Shown here piece by piece: positions 1 to 6,571 of a stretch of DNA of 14,150 nt. Below the pieces are notes generated by a model that saw only the letters and a program-made list of their open reading frames with translations, made no database searches and was not told the DNA's origin. A program made the position numbers and the translations under genes. Origin of the DNA: JBBTWG01 sp038062935 (lineage in GTDB: Bacteria; Patescibacteriota; Gracilibacteria; UBA1369; UBA12463); NCBI GenBank assembly GCA_038062935.1, contig JBBTWG010000051.1, forward strand, positions 1 to 14,150, written 5' to 3'. Each line of letters opens with the position of its first letter. Position 1 is the first letter of the stretch.

Positions 1-76
1 CCCCGCAGCGAAGCGGAGGGGTGAATCCCCCCTCATTTATGCCCCGAGAGCGAAGCGAAGGGGCAAATCCCCCCCC
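1..76. repeat. Two tandem copies of a C/G-rich hairpin repeat
   Basis: Two imperfect copies lie at 1-32 and 42-76. Each has the layout CCCC, then a G-A-rich core sharing AGCGAAGCG, then GGGG, a five-base linker ending in AAT, and a run of C. The flanking CCCC and GGGG can pair, and the GGGG can alternatively pair with the following C run. The copies are separated by about 9 bases and sit just downstream of the minus-strand ankyrin gene. They may be part of a dispersed extragenic palindrome family or the edge of a longer array outside the window. No function can be assigned. Confidence 0.6.
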
Positions 77-93
77 ACATCCCCCCGCACATC

Positions 94-822
94 TCATTTC
101 AATAATTCCACAATCTTATCAAAATCTTTTTGTGCATACATTGAACGATCAAAATTTTTCTGAGCCAAAGATAACGCCCCATCCCCAGCCATATCTTTCA
201 CATCCGGAGACGCCCCATTTTTCAGAAGGAACTCCACCATGTCCGGCCGAAACCAAATGCCCGCCGCCGCCATCAAAGCCGTAGTTCCCTCGTCATTGAC
301 ACCATTGATATCAAAGCCATGTTTCACCAGCACCGGAATCACCTCTTTACTATCAAACCTTGCCGCCTCGATAAAATAGTAGCCTGACTTCTCAATCCCC
401 GGCCGCGCTTTTTCAATCATTTCTTCCAAAGTCACCACATCATTTTTCTCAATCGCCGTATAAAGATCTCCTCCCCAAATATCCTTCATCAGGAAATGAA
501 TAAAAGTATAAAAGAGACCCAAATAAATAATCACACAAATCCCTCCTAGCACTGGATATTCTTTTATTTTCTCCCAAATCCAGTCCATCTGCCAAAGAAT
601 CAGACACATCGAAAAAAACACTCCCAGCATCGTTTCCCATGCCAAAAGATCAATCCAAAGCTTCGGCGACTCAAAATAATCTTTCGATCCCAGCGGCCCC
701 ACCGCAATCCCCAAGTTAGTGTCGAAATATATATTACTCAACGAGGTCACCAACACCAAAACCATGACCGCTCCAGTCAAAAACGTACACCCCATCCCCA
801 GAGCTCTAAAAAAATTTTTCAT
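94..822 (-). CDS. Membrane-anchored ankyrin-repeat protein
   Basis: The 242-residue product has three predicted membrane segments at about residues 8-30, 57-79 and 91-112. A soluble C-terminal half with ankyrin-like helices follows (about 120-242). The clearest repeat signatures are the stretch near 153-175 ending KHGFDING, and 178-206 containing TTALMAAA and VEFLLKNGASPDV. Ankyrin domains mediate protein-protein contacts, so this is probably a membrane-tethered binding scaffold; the partner is unknown. The start is chosen because the first Met opens directly into the first hydrophobic segment and a GTGATATACT box lies 26 bases upstream. There is no Shine-Dalgarno motif; the leader is pyrimidine-rich. 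The gene diverges from the plus-strand group starting at 999. The ankyrin assignment is fairly secure; the role is not known. Confidence 0.85.
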   Translation of the reverse strand: MKNFFRALGMGCTFLTGAVMVLVLVTSLSNIYFDTNLGIAVGPLGSKDYFESPKLWIDLLAWETMLGVFFSMCLILWQMDWIWEKIKEYPVLGGICVIIYLGLFYTFIHFLMKDIWGGDLYTAIEKNDVVTLEEMIEKARPGIEKSGYYFIEAARFDSKEVIPVLVKHGFDINGVNDEGTTALMAAAGIWFRPDMVEFLLKNGASPDVKDMAGDGALSLAQKNFDRSMYAQKDFDKIVELLK

Positions 823-847
823 AAGAAAAGTGAAAATATCTGATACA

Positions 848-856
848 AGTATATCA
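848..856 (-). promoter_or_regulatory. Extended -10 promoter element for the ankyrin gene
   Basis: The minus strand reads TGATATACT, an extended -10 of the form TGnTATAnT. Its 3' end is 25 bases before the start codon at 822, giving a predicted leader of roughly 18-20 bases. The same ten bases, GTGATATACT, recur before the ATPase gene at 9199. No convincing -35 hexamer is visible. Confidence 0.5.
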
Positions 857-949
857 CGGGCAGAAAATTGCTTCGTCTCCGAATCTAAAATATTCAGATC
901 GGTTTCGAAAACACACGATCACAATTGCCCAGCGCTCCGCGTATGTTTC

Positions 950-967
950 ATGCTAAAATCATAGCAT
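950..967. promoter_or_regulatory. Dyad-symmetric promoter or operator between divergent genes
   Basis: ATGCTA and TAGCAT flank a six-base centre. On the plus strand the box contains TGCTAAAAT (951-959), an extended -10 that would start transcription near 966, about 33 bases before the gene at 999. On the minus strand it reads TGCTATGAT, a possible second promoter for the ankyrin gene. A closely similar box lies at 11529-11543 in another divergent intergenic region. Use as an operator is inference. Confidence 0.4.
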
Positions 968-998
968 AGACTATCTCCTAACCCCCTCCCTCCCTCTC

Positions 999-1253
999 AT
1001 GAAAACCACAAAACAAATCCTGGAAGAAATTATCGGCTGGTATGGAACAGTCGCGATCATCGCCGCTTTCGCTCTCGTCAGTTTCGGATTTCTAGAAGCC
1101 AAAAGTTTACTCTACCAAATACTCAACGGCACCGGCGCAATCGGTATCGTATATATATCGCTCAAAAGAAAAGCTTATCAACCGGCAGTATTAAACATCA
1201 TCTGGACGGTGATTGCAGGAGTAGCAATCGCAAAAATATTCATCGAACGATAA
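999..1253 (+). CDS. Small CBU_0592-like membrane protein
   Basis: This 84-residue protein has three hydrophobic stretches at about residues 13-31, 36-54 and 62-81. It follows the pattern of the CBU_0592 small membrane protein family: GWYG near residue 13, LLYQILNGTGAIG near 37-49, a basic turn SLKRKAYQP, then the LNIIWT stretch at 65-70. Members are short integral inner-membrane proteins of unknown function. The start codon follows a strongly pyrimidine-rich leader (TCCTAACCCC at 976-985 plus a CT tract) and has no Shine-Dalgarno motif. Its TAA is one base before the ATG of the Cys-rich gene, so the two are almost certainly co-transcribed and probably translationally coupled. The family call is from sequence pattern memory. 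Confidence 0.8.
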   Translation: MKTTKQILEEIIGWYGTVAIIAAFALVSFGFLEAKSLLYQILNGTGAIGIVYISLKRKAYQPAVLNIIWTVIAGVAIAKIFIER

Positions 1254-1254
1254 A

Positions 1255-2886
1255 ATGCCCTGTCCCACCTGCAAAAACGATTTCCTCATCCGTCCCGAAG
1301 ACCAAAAAATTTACGAAAAAATTGGTCCGATGATCGCAGGGAAAAAGTACACGATCGAATCGCCGAAACACTGTCCCAATTGCAGAAAACAGCGGCGACT
1401 CTCATTTCGAAACGAAAGAAATCTTTTTCGGAGGTCATGTAATCTCACACAAAAGCCCTTCATCGCACTCTATCCGCAGGATTCGAAATACACCGTCTAT
1501 AACTCAGCCGCCTGGTGGAGCGACGCATGGGACGCGCTCGACTACGGCAGAGATTTTGATTTCAATGAGCCATTTTTCGAGCAATTCCGTGAACTCATGG
1601 AAAAAGTCCCACACCTCGGCATGATCAATTCCTACAACGAAAACAGCGATTATTGCGCACATTCGATTTACTACAAAGACAGCTACATATGCGTTTCCGG
1701 CGTCGAGTGCGAAAATTGTTACTACACTTATTTCGCAAATCATTCCAAAGATTGCATGGACTGCGCAATTATTTTCCGCGGCGAGAGGTGCTATGAATGC
1801 ATCAACTGTGAAAACGTCTCATTCTCCATTTTCGCTCAGGAATGCCGAAATTCACACGACCTCATCGCATGCGCAGACATGGCCGGCTGCGCGAACTGCA
1901 TCGGCTGCGCCGGACTGCGCAACAAAAATTATTATCTCTTCAATGAAGAAGTGAGTAAAAAAGATTTCGAAGAATACAAAAAAAATCTGCACGAAAACTG
2001 GGAAAAAGAATTCCCGATCGTGAAAGAAAAATTCGAAAAATTAAGAGCACAAACACCATGCAAAGCGCTTCAACTCGTGAACACCGAGAACGCCATCGGC
2101 GATCATCTTCAGAATTGCAAAAACGCATACGACGCTTTCTACTGCGAAAATCTCGAAGATGCCGCATACTGCTGGAACATTCCAAAGAAGGGAAAAGATA
2201 TCATCGACATGAATTACAGCCCCAGCTGCGAAACCTCCGCCGAAGGTGTCAGTGCGCTCAACGCCCAAAACACATTCGCCACCATCACCTGCTGGGACGT
2301 CTCCGACGTTTTTTATTCCATTCTCTGTTTCAATTCCAAAAACCTCTTTGGATGTTTCGGTCTTCGCAACAAAAATTATTGCATTCTCAATAAGCAATAC
2401 ACGCAAGAAGAATATGAAAAGCTCGTGCCACAAATTATAGAACACATGGGAGGAATTGGGCGAGCGCACGGCGCGAGCGCGGAGCCTGTGGGTGGGCAAT
2501 GGAGCCAGTTTTTCCCATCAGAACTTTCATTTTTCCCCTACGACCAAAGCGTCGCACAGGAGTATTTTCCAAAAGAAATGACACCAGAAAAAATCGAAAA
2601 ATCACAATCATCGACATCAGAAACACCCGACATTCACACGTGCAAGACGTGTTCAAAAAAATACAAAATCATCGCACAAGAAAAAAATTTCTACAAAGAA
2701 ATGAAAATTCCAACCCCAGAAATCTGCCCAGAATGTCGGCACAAACAAAGACAAGAAAGAAAAGCATCAAACTTTCTCTGGAATAGAAAATGCGACAAAT
2801 GCCTCACAGAAACCAAAACCTCCTGGCCTCCAAATAAAGCACAAAAAATCTACTGCGAAAAATGTTATTTGGCAGAAATGTATTAA
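1255..2886 (+). CDS. Cys-rich double zinc-ribbon protein, paralog 1
   Basis: The 543-residue protein has 36 cysteines. An N-terminal zinc ribbon uses C3, C6, C40 and C43. A conserved segment with WWS (87-89) and GRDFDFNEPFFEQF follows. A central Cys-rich region then has CxxC pairs at about 12-residue spacing (CENC, CMDC, CYEC), suggesting a stacked solenoid. The module GLRNKNYYLFN, then an EEY helix, occurs twice, so the core is an internal duplication. The C-terminus has four CxxC pairs (C463/C466, C491/C494, C513/C516, C534/C537). It is homologous along its length to 9773-11449 and, at the C-terminus, to 13699-14150. No signal peptide or membrane segment is seen. Zinc or other metal binding is likely; the biological role is unknown. 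A GC-rich in-frame insertion (residues 399-415) is absent from paralog 2. Confidence 0.85.
   Translation: MPCPTCKNDFLIRPEDQKIYEKIGPMIAGKKYTIESPKHCPNCRKQRRLSFRNERNLFRRSCNLTQKPFIALYPQDSKYTVYNSAAWWSDAWDALDYGRDFDFNEPFFEQFRELMEKVPHLGMINSYNENSDYCAHSIYYKDSYICVSGVECENCYYTYFANHSKDCMDCAIIFRGERCYECINCENVSFSIFAQECRNSHDLIACADMAGCANCIGCAGLRNKNYYLFNEEVSKKDFEEYKKNLHENWEKEFPIVKEKFEKLRAQTPCKALQLVNTENAIGDHLQNCKNAYDAFYCENLEDAAYCWNIPKKGKDIIDMNYSPSCETSAEGVSALNAQNTFATITCWDVSDVFYSILCFNSKNLFGCFGLRNKNYCILNKQYTQEEYEKLVPQIIEHMGGIGRAHGASAEPVGGQWSQFFPSELSFFPYDQSVAQEYFPKEMTPEKIEKSQSSTSETPDIHTCKTCSKKYKIIAQEKNFYKEMKIPTPEICPECRHKQRQERKASNFLWNRKCDKCLTETKTSWPPNKAQKIYCEKCYLAEMY
2449..2499 (+). repeat. GC-rich in-frame insertion inside Cys-rich paralog 1
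   Basis: Between the conserved EHM and the conserved W-x-QFFP there are 17 codons here and only 5 in paralog 2, an excess of 12 codons (36 bases). The extra sequence is far richer in G and C than the surrounding gene and contains GCGAGCGCACGGCGCGAGCG. It encodes a Gly/Ala-rich linker with GRAHGASAEPVGGQ. This resembles the way palindromic elements insert in frame into coding sequence. Family membership with the repeats at 1-76 is only suggestive, from the shared GAGCG and GCGGAG words. Confidence 0.6.
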
Positions 2887-2948
2887 AATTTGTGTTATCC
2901 TTGCGCTTCCTACATCCTCAATCCTACATCCTAACTCCTCCTTCCCTC
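2887..2948 (+). promoter_or_regulatory. Pyrimidine-rich leader with an 11-base direct repeat
   Basis: The gap between the Cys-rich gene and the nitroreductase is almost all C and T in its second half. TCCTACATCCT occurs twice, at 2908-2918 and 2922-2932. The sequence then runs through TCCTAACTCC and CTCCTT into the start codon, with no Shine-Dalgarno motif. TAAAAT at 2884-2889 overlaps the preceding stop codon and could be a weak -10, but read-through from upstream is equally likely. Confidence 0.4.
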
Positions 2949-3578
2949 ATGTCTCTCCTCGACCAACTCAACTGGCGCTACGCTACCAAAATTTTCGACA
3001 CACAAAAAAAGATTCCACAAGATCAGCTCGACCAACTCCTCGAAACACTCCGACTCTCACCGTCGTCTTATGGCCTCCAGCCATGGAAATTTGTGCTCGT
3101 GAAAAATCCAGAAATCCGCGCAAAACTTCGCGAGGCCGCATGGGGTCAGGCGCAAGTAACTGACGCTTCTCATTTTCTCGTGTTCTGCTCGATGACGAAT
3201 GTGAGTTCTGAAACAGTCGAACATTACGCAAAAGAAATAGCAGAAACACGCGGCACGCCACTCGTAGAACTTGAAGGGTTTAAAAATATGATGCTCGATT
3301 TTGTGAAAGGGAAAACCCCAGAGTTCCTCAGCACATGGGCCGGAAAACAGGTCTACATCACCCTCGGAACACTGCTGACTTCCGCCGCAGTCATGCAAAT
3401 CGACGCCTGTCCAATGGAAGGATTCGACAACGCAAAATTTGATGAAATTCTCGGACTCAAGGAGAAGAATCTTCACGCAGAAGTTGTCTGTGCGCTCGGA
3501 TACCGTTCTCCAGAAGACAAATATGCTTCCGCGAAAAAAGTCCGCGAATCAAAAGCAGAAAAATTTATTGAAGTATAA
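2949..3578 (+). CDS. Nitroreductase-family NAD(P)H-dependent oxidoreductase
   Basis: The 209-residue product has the usual length for a single-domain FMN nitroreductase (NfsB/YdgI type). Visible family marks are the N-terminal WRYATK motif (residues 9-14) that contacts FMN phosphate, SPSSYGLQPW (37-46), and the middle segment AWGQAQVTDASHFLVFCSM (64-82). The C-terminal part has LTSAAVMQIDACPMEGFD (143-160) and a LGYRSPED segment that closes the FMN site. The enzyme is expected to be a soluble homodimer reducing nitro or quinone compounds; the substrate cannot be read from sequence. A longer in-frame reading from 2862 overlaps the upstream gene and adds an unrelated 29-residue tail, so Met at 2949 is preferred. 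It ends two bases before the DNA-glycosylase gene. Confidence 0.9.
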   Translation: MSLLDQLNWRYATKIFDTQKKIPQDQLDQLLETLRLSPSSYGLQPWKFVLVKNPEIRAKLREAAWGQAQVTDASHFLVFCSMTNVSSETVEHYAKEIAETRGTPLVELEGFKNMMLDFVKGKTPEFLSTWAGKQVYITLGTLLTSAAVMQIDACPMEGFDNAKFDEILGLKEKNLHAEVVCALGYRSPEDKYASAKKVRESKAEKFIEV

Positions 3579-3580
3579 GA

Positions 3581-4291
3581 ATGGAGAAAGAAATTCTCAA
3601 AAAATTACAATCACTGAAAAATCCGGAAAAATCGGCGACTCTCCAGCGATTTTTCAAAACCAAAAAAGGAGAGTATGGCGAAGGTGATATTTTTCTCGGC
3701 ATCACCGTCCCAGAAACCAGGAAAATAGCTCATGAGTACGCAGCAAAAATATCGCTCCCAGAAACAGAAAGACTTCTCCATTCCAAATATCACGAAGCCC
3801 GCCTCGCCGCCCTTCTCATCCTTGTAGAAAAATATAAAAAAGGAGAAAAAAGGGAAGAAGTTTTCAATCTCTATATCCAAAACACGGATTGCATTAACAA
3901 CTGGGATCTCGTCGACTCCAGTGCATATTTCATCGTGGGTTCACATCTGGAAGGCAAAAATAAAAAACTCCTAGAAAAATTTGCTTGCTCAAAAAACCTC
4001 TGGGAAAAAAGAATCGCCATGATTTCCACGTTCCATTTTATCCGAAAAGGAAGCACAAAAGAGGCATTCCAAATCGCAAAAATCCTTCTGAAAGACAAGC
4101 ACGATCTCATCCACAAAGCAGTCGGTTGGATGCTCCGCGAGGCAGGAAAACATTGCTCCAGAGTCGAACTCGAAGCTTTCCTCAAAAAGCACAAAAAAGA
4201 AATGCCCAGAACGGCGCTGAGATACACCATCGAACATTTTTCAGAGCAACAACGAAAAGAGTACTTGGCGACAAAACAAAAAGGCGATTAA
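3581..4291 (+). CDS. DNA alkylation repair protein, AlkD-like HEAT-repeat glycosylase
   Basis: At 236 residues this matches the length of Bacillus AlkD (237). It is all-helical with HEAT-like repeats throughout. Known AlkD DNA-contacting and catalytic positions W109, D113, R148 and W187 correspond here to W108 and D112 (in NNWDLVDSSA), R144 (in WEKRIAMIS) and W183 (in VGWMLREAGK). AlkD excises bulky or positively charged alkylated bases without flipping them, starting base excision repair. The key residues are all present, so it is probably active. It starts two bases after the nitroreductase stop and is the last gene of the plus-strand group, pairing a redox detoxification enzyme with DNA repair. 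A different specificity within the AlkC/AlkD superfamily remains possible. Confidence 0.92.
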   Translation: MEKEILKKLQSLKNPEKSATLQRFFKTKKGEYGEGDIFLGITVPETRKIAHEYAAKISLPETERLLHSKYHEARLAALLILVEKYKKGEKREEVFNLYIQNTDCINNWDLVDSSAYFIVGSHLEGKNKKLLEKFACSKNLWEKRIAMISTFHFIRKGSTKEAFQIAKILLKDKHDLIHKAVGWMLREAGKHCSRVELEAFLKKHKKEMPRTALRYTIEHFSEQQRKEYLATKQKGD

Positions 4292-4326
4292 AAAAGTAAG
4301 CAAAAAAGTTACTCAAAGGTTGTTCC

Positions 4327-4390
4327 GAAAAAGAGGGTGAGGATTGGGAAATTTCCGGCGACACGCAAAGAAAATCCCTCACTCTTCTTC
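4327..4390. terminator. Imperfect hairpin between convergent genes
   Basis: GAAAAAGAGGGTGAGGATT at 4327-4345 is nearly complementary to AATCCCTCACTCTTCTTC at 4373-4390. The loop of about 27 bases contains the perfect palindrome GGAAATTTCC (4347-4356). It lies between the AlkD-like gene and the protease gene and could end transcription from both sides. It has no clean U tract, so intrinsic terminator activity is uncertain. No other feature is seen in 4292-4403. Confidence 0.45.
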
Positions 4391-4403
4391 GAGAACCAGG
4401 CTT

Positions 4404-5609
4404 TTATTTTCCAAGCCCGCGCAAATACTGCACCGCCCTCTCCAATTGCGTATCCCTCCCCTTCTCCAAATCTTTCTCAGTAAGCTTCACCTCAATATCC
4501 GGCATAATGCCAATTTTGCTGATGCTGCGACCTTTCGGAGTGAGCCACTTCGCAATCGTAATACGCAGACTCGAGAGATCCGGCAATTTTTCCACTTCTT
4601 GCACACTTCCCTTTCCGAAACTTGTTTCTCCAATCACGATCGCACGGCGATGATCCTGGAGCGCTCCAGCCACAATTTCGCTCGCAGATGCCGATCCATT
4701 ATTCACCAAAACCGCAAGCGGCAAATCCGGAAATGAAGGATGATTCGCAACAGAAATCGTTTCATTGAGTGACTCATTTCGTCGCTCAATCTTCACCGCA
4801 GCCTTATTCCCACCCAGAAATTCAGAGAGCATATCAACCGAGATATCCAAATAACCGCCGCCATTGCCACGCAAGTCCAGAATCATACCTTTCGGATTTT
4901 TGAGTAAAATATCTTGCACCGTTTTCTTAAATTCTTCAGATGTGTGATCGGTAAATTGATTCACAGAAACATGAAAAATTCCATTCCCCTTATCTTCCAT
5001 CGACACACTATTCAGCTGTATTTTGTCGCGCAAAATACTGAGTTCAAAAGGTGCAGATTTTGTACTTTTACGGAAAATAAGAAGATTCACTTTCGTCCCA
5101 CCTTTCCCGCGAATCTTCGTAATCGCTTGATAAATCGTCATATCCGCCGTCGTTTCGCCATTGATCTCCACAATCGCATCATTCGTGAGAAGCCCAGATT
5201 TCTCTGCAGGAGAAGATTTGAGAACCGAAGCCACTGTAAGCATTTTGTCCTTCACCGTCAGCTCCGCACCGATGCCTTCCAGACTTCCTTCGAGATTATT
5301 TTGAAATTCCACCGTCTCTTCCGGCGTCATGTAGACCGTATAAGGATCATCCAGTGCCGCCACCATCCCGCGAATAGCACCATAGATGAGATTCCGTGTA
5401 TTCAAAGCATCCTTGTCGACATATCTTTCCTGAACTCGTTTCCAGACATCCCAAAAAGTTTTCAAGTCAGCCAGTGCCACAGGATCTGTTGTTTCAGTGA
5501 CTTTCACCGAAGGAACCAGTGTTTCAGTCTGCAATTTTCCAATTTGAAACCCAAACAAAAAAGAAAAAATCACCAGGACGCCAGACAAAATCAAAAACGA
5601 TCTTCGCAT
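4404..5609 (-). CDS. S41 family C-terminal processing peptidase (CtpA/Prc type)
   Basis: The 401-residue protein has an N-terminal membrane anchor or uncleaved signal (residues 5-24), then an export-side catalytic region. A helical segment includes WKRVQERYVDKDALN and the LDDPYTVYM motif. A PDZ domain follows (about 108-185, with SPAEKSGLLTNDAIVEING). The S41 protease core has LDLRGNGGG at 245-252. The catalytic serine is S308 in GSASASE, the base is K333 in FGKGSVQ, and Q337 completes a triad like that of Bacillus CtpB (S309, K334, Q338). It should cleave C-terminal tails of envelope or secreted proteins after PDZ recognition. It directly follows ymdB with a 10-base gap, and a -10 sequence overlaps the ymdB stop codon. 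Confidence 0.95.
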   Translation of the reverse strand: MRRSFLILSGVLVIFSFLFGFQIGKLQTETLVPSVKVTETTDPVALADLKTFWDVWKRVQERYVDKDALNTRNLIYGAIRGMVAALDDPYTVYMTPEETVEFQNNLEGSLEGIGAELTVKDKMLTVASVLKSSPAEKSGLLTNDAIVEINGETTADMTIYQAITKIRGKGGTKVNLLIFRKSTKSAPFELSILRDKIQLNSVSMEDKGNGIFHVSVNQFTDHTSEEFKKTVQDILLKNPKGMILDLRGNGGGYLDISVDMLSEFLGGNKAAVKIERRNESLNETISVANHPSFPDLPLAVLVNNGSASASEIVAGALQDHRRAIVIGETSFGKGSVQEVEKLPDLSSLRITIAKWLTPKGRSISKIGIMPDIEVKLTEKDLEKGRDTQLERAVQYLRGLGK

Positions 5610-5618
5610 ACGAAAAAG

Positions 5619-5627
5619 ATTATATCA
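5619..5627 (-). promoter_or_regulatory. Extended -10 overlapping the ymdB stop, driving the S41 protease
   Basis: The minus strand reads TGATATAAT, a consensus extended -10. The hexamer at 5619-5624 overlaps the TAA of ymdB (5622-5620). Only nine bases separate it from the ATG at 5609, so the predicted start of transcription is at or within about three bases of the start codon, giving a leaderless mRNA. No -35 is evident. Confidence 0.5.
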
Positions 5628-6402
5628 CAGAAAAAGTTTTGATATTTTTCGCTTTTCCCGTCGCTTCATCAATCTCAACAATCATTCCATTCATCATCCC
5701 CTTCCCTTCCGCTGGTTCATGTTTTTGCGGCATCTGCGTGAGGAATTGTTGTATCACGCCTTCCTTCCTCATCCCGATCACCGAGTCGCGATCACCCGTG
5801 AAACCCGCGTCCGTGAGATACGCCGTGCCACCAGAAAGAATCTGCGCATCATTCGTCTGCACATGCGTATGCGTCCCCACCACCACACTTGCGCGACCAT
5901 TCACGTAATGCCCAAAAGCAACTTTCTCCGAAGTCGTCTCCGCATGCAAATCGACGAAAACCACACGCACCTTCTGCTCCTCAAACACTTTATAAATTTC
6001 ATCAAAAGCCAAAAAAGGACAGTTTAAATCGTCTTTCATGAAGACACGCCCCATCAGATTGATGATCCCAATCTTGAAATCGCCACAGTTCAAAATTGTA
6101 TATCCACGCCCAGGACAAGCCGTCGGATAATTCGCCGGCCGAATCACCGGAAAATCAGGATCTGATAATTTCAAAACGCCATTCCGATCGCCCCAGGCAT
6201 GATTTCCACTCGTACAAAAATCCACACCCACAGAAGTCATTTCCGCCACCTGGTCAGGATGAAAGCCTTTCCCATGCGTCATATTCTCGATATTCGCAAT
6301 CACGAAATCAATCCCCATTTCACGCCGCATCCCCGGCAAAAAACTCTTCACCGCCTCCCGCCCCGGCTTCGCAAAAACATCACCAATAAAAAGAATTTTC
6401 AT
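5620..6402 (-). CDS. ymdB: YmdB-family metallophosphoesterase (TIGR00282 type)
   Basis: The 260-residue product matches the Bacillus YmdB family in length and in every metal-binding motif. These are GDVFAKPGR with D8, IENMTHGKG with E39 and N40, GNHAW with N67 and H68, DLHAETTSEK with H153, and GTHTHVQTND with H178 and H180. YmdB-type enzymes are soluble di-metal phosphodiesterases; the Bacillus protein hydrolyses 2',3'-cyclic AMP and affects biofilm and motility decisions. The substrate in this organism is not known. The start follows directly on a TATACT element, so the message may be leaderless. The S41 protease gene follows after 10 bases, likely co-transcribed in part while also having its own promoter. 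Confidence 0.95.
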   Translation of the reverse strand: MKILFIGDVFAKPGREAVKSFLPGMRREMGIDFVIANIENMTHGKGFHPDQVAEMTSVGVDFCTSGNHAWGDRNGVLKLSDPDFPVIRPANYPTACPGRGYTILNCGDFKIGIINLMGRVFMKDDLNCPFLAFDEIYKVFEEQKVRVVFVDLHAETTSEKVAFGHYVNGRASVVVGTHTHVQTNDAQILSGGTAYLTDAGFTGDRDSVIGMRKEGVIQQFLTQMPQKHEPAEGKGMMNGMIVEIDEATGKAKNIKTFSVI

Positions 6403-6408
6403 GGGAAG

Positions 6409-6414
6409 AGTATA
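6409..6414 (-). promoter_or_regulatory. -10 element immediately upstream of ymdB
   Basis: The minus strand reads TATACT, six bases before the ATG at 6402. Transcription would start at or next to the start codon, predicting a leaderless message. The intervening bases are CTTCCC, with no Shine-Dalgarno motif. Confidence 0.4.
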
Positions 6415-6502
6415 GGGGAGAAAGGGAAAAGTGGCAAAAGGAAGGAGGAGAAAGACATTATTTTGCCGTCATCTCGAAATGTACTTTTCCGGATTTTTGC
6501 GC

Positions 6503-6508
6503 TACAAT
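6503..6508 (+). promoter_or_regulatory. Possible -10 for a short plus-strand RNA
   Basis: TACAAT lies seven bases before the duplicated 18-base element at 6515. Transcription would begin near 6515 and reach the terminator hairpin at 6541-6570. No good -35 is seen at the expected spacing, so the promoter is tentative. Confidence 0.3.
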
Positions 6509-6514
6509 GGATCC

Positions 6515-6570
6515 GTCAAGCCATGGGCAGTCTAAATTTCAAAAAGCCCCGCGCAAAGCGGGGCTTTTTT
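6515..6570 (+). ncRNA. Putative short RNA complementary to the tRNA-like gene
   Basis: A transcript from the TACAAT element would be about 56 bases, ending in the strong hairpin at 6541-6570. Its 5' segment GTCAAGCCATGGGCAGTC (6515-6532) repeats 6625-6642 with two differences. The tRNA-like gene lies on the other strand, so this RNA could pair with its D/anticodon region over 18 positions, 17 of them counting one G-U. Transcription is not shown; it could equally be a passive duplication scar. Confidence 0.25.
6541..6570. terminator. Strong bidirectional rho-independent terminator
   Basis: The stem AAAAAGCCCCGC / GCGGGGCTTTTT is a perfect 12-base-pair match with loop GCAAA. T runs on both strands allow termination in either direction. 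On the minus strand it follows the tRNA-like gene by about 16 bases; on the plus strand it would end the putative short RNA. Confidence 0.85.
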
Positions 6571-6571
6571 G

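Noticed and set aside
1..76. Start of a CRISPR array
   Set aside because: Only two imperfect copies separated by about 9 bases are present, with no spacer-length gaps and no cas genes nearby.
719..964. Plus-strand open frame overlapping the ankyrin gene start
   Set aside because: It lies mostly antisense to a convincing coding region and shows no domain or conserved composition.
2058..2393. Arg/His-rich frame inside the first Cys-rich gene
   Set aside because: It is an out-of-frame shadow; the main frame is supported by alignment with its paralog throughout this interval.
2862..2948. N-terminal extension of the nitroreductase starting inside the upstream gene
   Set aside because: The 29 extra residues overlap the conserved end of the Cys-rich protein, resemble nothing in the family, and Met at 2949 gives the expected nitroreductase N-terminus.
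4914..5642. Long plus-strand frame opposite the S41 protease, rich in Arg, His and Phe
   Set aside because: It is antisense to a gene with all catalytic motifs, and its composition is typical of a mirrored coding strand.
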